Assembly: GCF_009828015.1 (NCBI RefSeq)
Contig: NZ_WTYG01000004.1
Location: forward strand, 62,001 to 126,000
DNA length: 64,000 bases
Direction of reading: 5' to 3'
From: Qipengyuania citrea
Lineage (GTDB): Bacteria; Pseudomonadota; Alphaproteobacteria; Sphingomonadales; Sphingomonadaceae
Part shown: one piece after another, positions 35,702-43,038 of the stretch
Numbering within the stretch: position 1 is the first letter of the stretch
How the letters are laid out: every line of letters begins with the position of its first letter
Notes under the pieces: model-generated
Told to the model about the DNA's origin: nothing
Database searches by the model: none
The model's input: only the letters and a program-made list of their open reading frames with translations
Position numbers and translations under genes: made by a program

Positions 35702-36493
35702 ATGACCATGCACTACACGCGCACGGGGCGCGGAAAACCCCTTCTCCTTGTCCACGGACTGGGGGCAACCTGCGGCTCGTGGGACACTATTTCGCCTGCG
35801 CTTTCTCAAGTCAGGGAGGTAATTGCCCTCGACCTTCCCGGCCATGGGCAGACAAGCGAAGAGGCCGACAGCGGCACGTTCGAAGGACTCGCGCGCAGTC
35901 TCGACGAATGGCTCGGCGCAGAGAATTTCACAGGTATTGATATGGTTGGCAGCTCGCTGGGTGCTCGCCTGGTACTCGAGATGGCGCGGCGCGGCAGAGC
36001 GGGCGCGGTTGTCGCACTGGATCCGGGCGGCTTCTGGCAGGGGTGGGAGCGCACCTTCTTCAAAGCCACCATAACGCCATCAGTTGCTCTGGTTCGCGCG
36101 CTGCAACCGGCGCTTCCTGCTATCACCGGAAATGTCGCAGGACGGACCGCGCTCATGGCCCAGCTCTCTGCAAGGCCGTGGGCACTCGACCCGGCATTCG
36201 TCGCGCGTGAATTGAAGTCATTGGCTGATACGCGCACCGTCAATTCGCTTGTGAAAGATCTTGCCAATGGGCCAATGCAGGAGGGCCCTGCAAAGACGGC
36301 TGCGCCCATTGTTATCGGCTGGGGACGCAAGGATCGGTTGTGTCTACCGCAGCAGGCGGAGCGCGCGATGAAAGCCTTCCCTCAAGCCACATTGCACTGG
36401 TTCGAGCGTAGTGGACACTTCCCGATGTGGGATCAGCCAGAGGAGACGGTTCGCGTGATCCTAGATGCAAAGAGCATTTCGAAATCGAAATAA
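35702..36493 (+). CDS. alpha/beta hydrolase
   Basis: A 263-residue serine hydrolase. Oxyanion region LLLVHGLGATCGSWD, nucleophile elbow DMVGSSLGARLVLEMARRG (G-S-S-L-G), acid near VIGWGRKDRLCLP and catalytic His in FERSGHFPMWDQPEE are all in order. The substrate cannot be told from sequence; it may be an esterase or lactonase. The start may be 35702 or the second ATG at 35708. It stands alone between the small DUF6961 gene and the convergent ImmA gene. Confidence 0.88.
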   Translation: MTMHYTRTGRGKPLLLVHGLGATCGSWDTISPALSQVREVIALDLPGHGQTSEEADSGTFEGLARSLDEWLGAENFTGIDMVGSSLGARLVLEMARRGRAGAVVALDPGGFWQGWERTFFKATITPSVALVRALQPALPAITGNVAGRTALMAQLSARPWALDPAFVARELKSLADTRTVNSLVKDLANGPMQEGPAKTAAPIVIGWGRKDRLCLPQQAERAMKAFPQATLHWFERSGHFPMWDQPEETVRVILDAKSISKSK

Positions 36494-36638
36494 TACTGCA
36501 ACTGGGCGATTAGCAAAACGAGGGCCTATACAGGGGCTGACCCCATCGTAGGGTCCTTTGTGGGGCCGAAAGCTAATTGTCTGTTTTAAGGCAGATCGGG
36601 CGCTATCTTGATGTTGCATTGGATCGACTGTCCTTGGG

Positions 36639-37526
36639 TCAGCGACCGTAAGCGAAGCGCGGCGTCCAGCGATCGATCACCGCTTCCTCGTCTTCTTCGC
36701 CATCGTCGTCGGGCTCGGCCAAGGCCTCTGAGGACAGGATAGTCAAGGTGAAGCCATAGCGGCCAATCCCGATGACCTCCTCGTCCAGGCGGGCGTGGCG
36801 GTCGGTGTCGAACCAGTCCTTGAGGTCGCATTCGCCGGCCGATCGGCGGGCCGCTGTCACATTGCCGGACCGAGCGTTAAACGCCGCCGTCACCCCGGCG
36901 GGCAAAGGGTCTCCCTTCCTCAGGAAAATGCGTGTGCCAAGGCTTTTGAACGCATCCGACGAGAAGGCGTAGCGAACCTCCCCACCGTTGCTGACGACTA
37001 CGCACAGTGGAAAGGACGCACACTCGGCGGCCCTGATCGCGGCCGCGGTGAGCGACACGTGGGCGTCCTCCGCCAGCCGGCAGATGCCCTCAAGGCCGAC
37101 TTGGTGCCGTTCGAGGTGGCTGCGGACGAGCCCTGCCGGCATCAGCAATCCGGCGGCGAAATGGTCCGCTTCAAGCTCAATCGAGCTGGTCCCCTCCGTA
37201 AATCCGGCTCGCGAGAAATGCTGCCCGCCGGCCTTCAGGATCTGATCGGGATGATCGGGCAGGAAATAGTGCCCCAGCTCGTGGGCCACGCTGAACCGCT
37301 CGAACCCCTCATTCTCCAGCTCAGCGGAATAGATGATGATCGGTCGCGGCTCGGCGAAAATCAGCGCACCGGAGACACCCTGCATCCCGGCCGGCTTCTC
37401 TTCGATATGGATGTCGTGCTTCGCCGCGATCGCGAACGGGTCCACCGGAAAGGAGTGAAACCCCTCGTCCCTGGCGCGCTTTTGCCCGGTCTGCGTCGCC
37501 ATCAGGAGACGGAATTTGCCCGCCAT
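36639..37526 (-). CDS. ImmA/IrrE-family metallopeptidase
   Basis: A 295-residue zinc peptidase of the ImmA/IrrE group, which activates stress or mobile-element genes by cleaving an XRE repressor. The active site is SVAHELGHYFLPDHPDQ (HELGH), with the third ligand probably in the ELEADHFAAGLLMP block. The C-terminal 120 residues have no known fold. The ATG lies 1 bp after the stop of the XRE gene, so regulator and protease are co-expressed. They face the ubiquitin-like operon across shared operators. Confidence 0.9.
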   Translation of the reverse strand: MAGKFRLLMATQTGQKRARDEGFHSFPVDPFAIAAKHDIHIEEKPAGMQGVSGALIFAEPRPIIIYSAELENEGFERFSVAHELGHYFLPDHPDQILKAGGQHFSRAGFTEGTSSIELEADHFAAGLLMPAGLVRSHLERHQVGLEGICRLAEDAHVSLTAAAIRAAECASFPLCVVVSNGGEVRYAFSSDAFKSLGTRIFLRKGDPLPAGVTAAFNARSGNVTAARRSAGECDLKDWFDTDRHARLDEEVIGIGRYGFTLTILSSEALAEPDDDGEEDEEAVIDRWTPRFAYGR

Positions 37527-37527
37527 C

Positions 37528-37842
37528 TCAGGTCTTCCCTCCTCCCGCAAGCCGATCGATCAGGCCCTGAATATAATCCCTGTCGCCAGCAGTGAGCTTC
37601 TCTTCGTTCCTGAATGCCACCGTCGCCTGCACCCCCAACAGATAATCCGAAGACACCCCGAGGGACGTCGCAAGCCGGCGCACATTCTCGAACGAGGGCT
37701 TGCGCCGATTCGCCTCGAAATGGGCGATCGCGGATGGCTGCATCCCGGCGCGTTCCCCTAATTCTGCCTGGCTAAGTCCTTGTTGTTCGCGCGCTTCTTT
37801 GAGGCGCGCCCCAAACACAGACTGCGAGCTTGACCCATTCAT
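37528..37842 (-). CDS. XRE-family repressor paired with ImmA
   Basis: A 104-residue regulator with an N-terminal helix-turn-helix (RLKEAREQQGLSQAELGERA, then MQPSAIAHFEANRRKPSFEN) and a short C-terminal helix ending in GGGKT. It is the natural substrate of the adjacent ImmA-like peptidase. It should bind the TGACGA-NN-TCGTCA sites immediately upstream, controlling itself and the divergent operon. I used the ATG at 37842; upstream codons in the frame overlap the operator. Confidence 0.88.
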   Translation of the reverse strand: MNGSSSQSVFGARLKEAREQQGLSQAELGERAGMQPSAIAHFEANRRKPSFENVRRLATSLGVSSDYLLGVQATVAFRNEEKLTAGDRDYIQGLIDRLAGGGKT

Positions 37843-37863
37843 GACGATTCCGTATAGTTCAGT

Positions 37864-37877
37864 TGACGATATCGTCA
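37864..37877. promoter_or_regulatory. operator 1 between XRE-ImmA and the Ubl operon
   Basis: TGACGATATCGTCA is a perfect 14-bp palindrome, 22 bp upstream of the XRE start. A half site (ATGACGAT) also overlaps the XRE start codon. Confidence 0.65.
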
Positions 37878-37919
37878 TAAACCCTGCTAGGGCGCCGCGG
37901 AGAGGGGCCATCGCAGTAA

Positions 37920-37933
37920 TGACGAGTTCGTCA
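37920..37933. promoter_or_regulatory. operator 2 between XRE-ImmA and the Ubl operon
   Basis: TGACGAGTTCGTCA has the same TGACGA/TCGTCA arms as operator 1, centred 56 bp away and 53 bp upstream of the DUF2188 gene. Paired sites in a divergent region point to joint control by the XRE protein. Confidence 0.65.
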
Positions 37934-37985
37934 AGATAGGCTTACGAGCTGTAGCGGGTCAACCCGCCTTATAGAGAGTGACGAA

Positions 37986-38222
37986 ATGAGCAATGACAAG
38001 CGGATCCACGTCGTGCCTCACAATGGGGAATGGGCCACCCGCCGCGAGGGCGCCGACCGGGTCGGGACCACCCATCGGACCCAAGCGGATGCGATCGAGG
38101 CCGCCCGCGGCCGGGCTATCCGTGAGAGCGGCGAGGTCGTGATCCATCGGCCCGATGGCCGGATCCGGGACGCCGATTCCTACGGCAACGATCCCAATCC
38201 GCCCCGTGACATGAAGCACTAA
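37986..38222 (+). CDS. DUF2188 protein
   Basis: A 78-residue DUF2188 protein: DKRIHVVPHNGEWATRREGA, THRTQADAIEAARGRAIRES, then EVVIHRPDGRIRDADSYG. The family is a small beta-alpha-beta fold of unknown function. It is the first gene of the ubiquitin-like operon, just after the double operator. A stable hairpin separates it from the next gene, so it may be made in larger amounts. Confidence 0.88.
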   Translation: MSNDKRIHVVPHNGEWATRREGADRVGTTHRTQADAIEAARGRAIRESGEVVIHRPDGRIRDADSYGNDPNPPRDMKH

Positions 38223-38225
38223 GCC

Positions 38226-38255
38226 GGCGGCGCGCCCACGGTCGGGTGCGCCGCC
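38226..38255 (+). terminator. hairpin between DUF2188 and Ubl genes
   Basis: GGCGGCGC ... GCGCCGCC, perfect 8-bp stem with a 14-nt loop containing CCCAC/GTCGGG pairing, 4 bp after the DUF2188 stop and before an AAGAAGGAAA ribosome site. No T-run; likely a partial terminator or mRNA-processing structure within the operon. Confidence 0.5.
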
Positions 38256-38278
38256 AAGCAAGAAGGAAATTGAATATC

Positions 38279-38527
38279 ATGGCCAAAGAGAAGCTGGTGA
38301 CGATCGCGATCAATTCGCGGAAGTTCGAGGAGCCCAAGGGCAAGATCACATACGACCGCGTCGTCGCGCTGGCCTATCCGGACCACGCACAATTCCCCGA
38401 CGCCACCTACAGCATCGTCTACGAGCGCGGCGCCTCGGGGCGCGCCCAAGGCACGCTGTCAAAGGACGGCTCCGTCGAGATCGTTGAAGGGATGCGCTTC
38501 CGTGTCAAACGTACTGGAGAGTCATGA
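38279..38527 (+). CDS. ubiquitin-like protein (multiubiquitin-type domain)
   Basis: An 82-residue beta-grasp protein. It reads like one unit of the multiubiquitin family: VTIAINSRKFEEPKGKITYD then RVVALAYPDHAQ, YSIVYERGASGRAQGTL, and VEIVEGMRFRVKRTGES. It would be the modifier attached to targets by the following E2/E1 protein. The C-terminus is TGES rather than Gly-Gly, so either conjugation uses another chemistry or end, or the tail is processed. AAGAAGGAAAT precedes the ATG. The next gene starts inside its 3' end. Confidence 0.75.
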   Translation: MAKEKLVTIAINSRKFEEPKGKITYDRVVALAYPDHAQFPDATYSIVYERGASGRAQGTLSKDGSVEIVEGMRFRVKRTGES

Positions 38528-39659
38528 CGACCTGAGACAGCTGGTCGAGCGAGACTACGCTGTTTCGATCATCGGCGCCCATCTGGTCGTCGACGACGTC
38601 TATTATCTTGACGCCGCCGGGGCGCTGCAGAAGGGGCGCCTCGCGGCGCCTCTCAATCTGCCGACCCCGGAGAACCTAGGTCCGCCAGTCAACCACCAGA
38701 TGTATTGGTCCGGCTCGGCCCCGCATTATGCCAACGGCAGCGCGATCCCGAACTTGGGGACCGGCGAGGTTTCGCTGCCGATCGGCGACACGACCTACGT
38801 GCGCCATCTATCCAACAAGCCGCCCGAAGGCTTCGCGACCTACGGCCTCCTAGTCGAGCATTATGTGTCGCTAATCTCCGCGCCGGCCGAACAGAAATTC
38901 GGCGTGTCCGCGCGGACCGGCGCAACCTACGATGTACCGCCCGACACCTCGCCTTTTAAGGTCCGCGACACCTTCTCGGCACGGGCCGAGATCACCGACC
39001 TGAACCAGCGGGTCGCGAACGACAGGGTGGCCGTCATCGGCTTGGGCGGCACTGGCGGCTTCGTGCTCGACTTCATCGTGAAGACGCCCGTCGCAGCGAT
39101 CGACGCCTATGATTTCGACACCTTCAAGGTTCATAATGGCTTCCGCCTTCCGGGCGGAGTCCCGATGGACCAATTCGGGCACTTGAAGACCGAGGTGCTG
39201 AAGCGAAAATATGAGCCGCTTCGTCATGGCCTTACCTTTCGCAACAAGCGCATCGGCGCCGGGGACGAGGCTCTCTTCGCCGAAACGACCTTTGCGTTCG
39301 TGTGCATCGACGATGGCGAGGCGCGGGCCGAAATCTGCGAGATGCTCACCCGCCTCGGCATCACGTTTATCGATGTCGGCATGGGCGTGGAAAAAGAGGA
39401 GGGCTCCCTGGACGGCTTGGTCCGGACAACCCTGTTCACCCCGGCGACGGCGGCGCGGGCCATCAAGGAGGTTCCGCTGGATCGCCGGACCGAAGATGGC
39501 GCCTATCGCACCTTCGTGCAGATCGCTGAGCTAAATGCGCTGAATGCGGTGATCGCGGTCATGCGCTACAAGCAGCTTCGGGGTTTCTATACTGATGACG
39601 CTGCCTACTGGCACAGCCTGGTCTCGATCGGCTCCAGTAACTGGATTGGTGAAGCATGA
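38502..39659 (+). CDS. E2-like/ThiF-type E1 fusion (DUF6791-like N-terminus)
   Basis: A 385-residue two-domain protein. Residues 1 to about 165 resemble the DUF6791 E2-like region (VNHQMYWSGSAPHYANGSA, YVRHLSNKPPEGFATYGLLV). Residues about 175-380 are a ThiF/MoeB-type adenylyltransferase: ATP site VAVIGLGGTGGFVLDFI, AIDAYDFDTFKVHNGFR, FVCIDDGEARAEICEMLTR. It should adenylate and transfer the upstream Ubl. The only two Cys lie in the E1 half, so the E2-like part has no catalytic Cys. The start is inferred as GTG 38502 after GAAGGG. Its stop overlaps the next gene (ATGA). Confidence 0.82.
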   Translation: MSNVLESHDDLRQLVERDYAVSIIGAHLVVDDVYYLDAAGALQKGRLAAPLNLPTPENLGPPVNHQMYWSGSAPHYANGSAIPNLGTGEVSLPIGDTTYVRHLSNKPPEGFATYGLLVEHYVSLISAPAEQKFGVSARTGATYDVPPDTSPFKVRDTFSARAEITDLNQRVANDRVAVIGLGGTGGFVLDFIVKTPVAAIDAYDFDTFKVHNGFRLPGGVPMDQFGHLKTEVLKRKYEPLRHGLTFRNKRIGAGDEALFAETTFAFVCIDDGEARAEICEMLTRLGITFIDVGMGVEKEEGSLDGLVRTTLFTPATAARAIKEVPLDRRTEDGAYRTFVQIAELNALNAVIAVMRYKQLRGFYTDDAAYWHSLVSIGSSNWIGEA

Positions 39660-40063
39660 GATACCGGCTCGTTGAGGTGGAAGAATTGCCCGAAACGCTC
39701 GGGGCGGGCGCGCTCTACTGGTCCCGGGAATATGAAATTTCGGCGCACCTTTGTGCGTGTGGATGCGGTGATGTCATCTATCTGCCGATCGGTCCGGTCG
39801 ACTATTCAATATCGGTGGATCCTTCCGGCCCCACATTGAGCCCGTCGGTGGGGAACTGGAACGTGTGCAACGCTCATTACTGGATCACCCGCGGCGAGGT
39901 CGCATGGGCCAGTCAGTGGAGCCCGGAGCAGATCGCGGTGAGCCGGGCGAGCGAGGATTTGCGCCGTGAGGCGCATTACGACCAGCCGGAAGGTTGGTGG
40001 CGGCGCCTCATCAGCCGGCTCCGCGCTTGGCTGCGTTGGATCGGCATTGGCGAAGGTGATTAA
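39656..40063 (+). CDS. DUF6527 zinc-binding protein of the Ubl operon
   Basis: A 135-residue protein of DUF6527 type. It has a likely zinc site made of HLCACGCGDVIYLPIGPV and WNVCNAHYWITRGEV (three to four Cys plus His), then a basic Trp/Arg-rich tail (GWWRRLISRLRAWLRWIGIG) that could touch membrane or nucleic acid. Start and E1 stop overlap by 4 bp, so it is made with the conjugation enzyme. It may act as a substrate adaptor or E3-like partner; this is inference. Confidence 0.75.
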   Translation: MRYRLVEVEELPETLGAGALYWSREYEISAHLCACGCGDVIYLPIGPVDYSISVDPSGPTLSPSVGNWNVCNAHYWITRGEVAWASQWSPEQIAVSRASEDLRREAHYDQPEGWWRRLISRLRAWLRWIGIGEGD

Positions 40064-40233
40064 GCTGTCCCCATTAGAATGCTGGAGTCGAGCCTCCCGC
40101 ATTGAACCATCGACGCTTGTCATCAGGGCGGTACGGCTGCTTTCCGGTACCGCCCCACTGCGGACGGATGACTGAAATGCGGACGCGGCCGCACGTATAG
40201 ACTTTTTTAGAACGAAAGGGGGTGGCTCTCTGA

Positions 40234-42669
40234 AAGAGAGCGGAAAAGGGCTTCGACCTGCTTCCCGAACCCGACGAGGGCGACCTCTTCTACGACATCG
40301 AGGGCGATCCCTACTATCCGGACGGAGGACTGGAGTACCTCCACGGCATCTGGATGCTGAAGGACGGCGATTGGGACTTCGTGGACTTCTGGGCGCACGA
40401 CCGAACGGAGGAGGCGAAGCTCACCCACGACCTCCTCGACTTCCTCTCCTCGCACATGCGTGCGCACCCCAGGGCCCACATTTACCACTACGCCAACTAC
40501 GAGATAGCGGCACTGCGACGGTTGACCTCTCAGCACAGGACCGGCGAGGCTGCGATGGACCAGCTCCAACGCGAACGTCGGTTCGTCGATCTCTTCAGGG
40601 TGGTGGCAGGCGGCCTGATCGCGTCCGAGAAGGGATACTCCATCAAGGACCTTGAGGCCTTCTACATGGCGAAGCGCGACGACCAGGTCGCGACCGCCGG
40701 CGCCAGCGTCGTCGCCTACGAGGAATGGCGCAGGACCCGAAGACAGGAAATCCTCGACGAGATCCGCGACTACAACCGCACCGACTGCATATCGACGAAG
40801 CTTCTGCGCGACTGGCTCGTGTCGGAAGTGCGGCCCGCCGGCCCCTATCCAGTCTTCGGCGACACTCCGGGTCCGAAGGCCGACGAGAAGGTCCAGGCCG
40901 AGGAGGACGAGGACGAGGCCCTGCGCGAGAGGCTGGTGCCGGTTGGAGAGAAGCTCGGCGAGAACGTCGCGACGCTCCTTTTCGATCTCAGTCGCTTCCA
41001 CCAGAGGGAGGACAAGCCGGCCTACTGGGCGATCTTCGACAGGCTCGCCCAAGACAGCGAGGATCTGCTGGACGACCTGGAATGCCTGCAGGGGCTCGAA
41101 GCGACGGGTGCGGCAATCAAGGACAAGCGCTCGTTCCAACGCGAATACCGCTTTCCCGAGCAGGAGACGAAGCTCAGGGTCGGCAAGACGCCGTGCGTGA
41201 AGCCGGCGACGATGCCCGAAGGCATCAACCTTGTGGCCCTCGACGAGGAGGCCCGCACCGTCGTATTACGACGATCGACGGCCAAGGGTCCACTGCCCGA
41301 CAGACTCGATCTCCTCCCTCCACGACCCATCGACAACCGGATCGTCCGCAAGGCGATGGCCTCGACGACCGAGCGCATCATAGCGGCCGACCCTCGCGCC
41401 TCCGCCATCGTCGATCTTCTCACCAAGGCGCATCCCCGCATCGACTGCGTCGAACCGGGGGTCGCGATCGTCGCGGAAGGCAGGGAACTGGTCGAAGGAG
41501 CCGTCGAGGCCATCGGCGCGATGCGGGACACGGTCCTCGCGATCCAGGGACCTCCCGGCACGGGCAAGACCTACGTGTCGGCCAAGGCGATCGTCGCACT
41601 GGTGAGGACAGGACGCCGCGTGGCGGTATCGTCCAATAGCCACCGTGCCATCGGCAACCTGCTGAAGGGGGTGGCGGAGGAGGCTGGGGATCAGGGCGTC
41701 GAGTGCCGTATCGCGCAGAAGGTCTCGGACCCCTCGGACGCCGGCGACCACCCCGCGGTGCAGGTCGTGAGCGACAACGAGGCGCCCGAGATCGCCGCGG
41801 CCGATGTGGTCGGGGCGACGTCATGGCATTTCGCCCGATACGACGATGCGGCGTTCGACCACCTGGTAATCGACGAGGCAGGGCAGGTGTCGCTCGCCAA
41901 CGTGATGGCCATGTCGCGAGTGGCCCGCAACATCGTGCTGGTCGGCGATCCCATGCAGCTTCCGCAACCGATACAAGGCGCCCATCCTGGCGAGAGCGGT
42001 CTCTCCAGCCTGGAATACCTAATCGGCGAGCACCGCACGGTCCCTGCCGACAGGGGGATCTTCCTACCGACCACGCGGCGACTGCACGACGACTTATGCG
42101 CCTTCATCTCGCGAGCGGTCTACGAAGGACGGCTCGAGAACGACGCCGCGGCTTCGGCGCAGTCGCTCGTCGCACCTGACGGGACGGATCTCGCCGGGGC
42201 GCGGGTCGTGGGAGCCTGCCACGAGGGCCGTTCGCAGGTCTCGCCAGAGGAGGTCGAGCGCGTGCATGCGGAGATCGAATCCGTCCTGGGCGCGCGATAT
42301 GTCGATCGAGACGGCGAGCAGCACGTGATCGGATCGAAGGACGTGATCGTGGTCGCGCCGTTCAACGCGCAGGTCAACGCCTTGAGATCGGCCCTCGACT
42401 CCGACGTCAAGGTCGGCACGGTGGATCTCTTCCAGGGGCAGGAGGCACCCGTGTGCATCGTATCCATGACGACGTCGGACGGGGAGGAGATACCTCGTGG
42501 CGTGGAGTTTCTATTCTCGCTCAACCGGATCAACGTGGCCGTGTCGCGCGCGAAGGTCGCCGCGCGCGTGATCATGAGCCCCTCGCTGCTAGACACGCCG
42601 GTCAGTACAGTCGAGCAGATGAAGTTGGTCAACACCCTATGCCTTCTCGAAGAACACGGCGAGCGTTGA
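40234..42669 (+). pseudogene. TM0106-type RecB-like nuclease/helicase, 5' half missing
   Basis: From GFDLLPEPDEGDLFYDIEGD the sequence is a DEDD-like nuclease domain (DLFYDIEGDPYYPDGGLEY; HAIYH-type AHIYHYANYEIAALRRL; DYNRTDCIST) followed by a superfamily I helicase (AIQGPPGTGKTYVSAKAI; VIDEAGQVSLANVMAMS; VGTVDLFQGQEAPVCIVS; NVAVSRAKVAARVIM). Full-length relatives have some 330 more residues, including a RecB-like nuclease. Here the frame is closed by TGA at 40231. The first ATG inside it is 40354. It may still yield a 771-aa helicase fragment. Confidence 0.82.
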
Positions 42670-42772
42670 TCGGCTCGCTTCGAGGGTGACATGTTCCGAC
42701 ACCCTCGCGTGCGACAAGGGCAATGGCAGGCGAATCGGTCCGCCCGCCGGAAGCACGTGAAGGAGCAAGATC

Positions 42773-42977
42773 ATGGCAGGAAGTCGTTACCGTAGCGCCG
42801 GGAGTGGTCGCTACGTCACCAGCAAAGCATGGAAAGGCGAGCCTCAGCACGACCGTGCGCGAGGCCGCAGGCAAGAGTGGAAGCACCGGCGGCGCATATC
42901 GCAGCGCTATCAGCGGCCGCTTCGTGACCGCCAAGCACGGGAAGAGCAGCCCGAGTACGACGGTGCGCGAGAAGTGA
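42773..42977 (+). pseudogene. small two-repeat protein, frameshifted
   Basis: Two copies of a motif of the kind YRSA-x-SGR-x-VT-x-KHGK-x-S-STTVRE are present. The first begins in the frame of ATG 42773 (MAGSRYRSAGSGRYVTSK) but its second half and the whole second copy (GGAYRSAISGRFVTAKHGKS) lie in another frame. One extra base at about 42826 explains it. Families of such short repeat proteins are widespread and uncharacterised. Repaired length would be about 68 aa. Confidence 0.6.
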
Positions 42978-42983
42978 TCCTCG

Positions 42984-43013
42984 GCGGGGGCGGCTCGATG
43001 GGGCCGTCCCCGC
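42984..43013 (+). terminator. GC-rich hairpin after the repeat-protein gene
   Basis: GCGGGGGCGGC ... GCCGTCCCCGC pairs over 11 bp with one mismatch and an 8-nt loop, directly after the stop and before the ribosome site of the DUF2235 gene. No T-run; moderate terminator candidate. Confidence 0.5.
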
Positions 43014-43038
43014 TCAAACGCAGGAGGTGCATGACAGA

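Noticed and set aside
40207..41139. 310-codon minus-strand open frame
   Set aside because: Shadow of the truncated nuclease/helicase; composition is that of reverse-strand codon bias.
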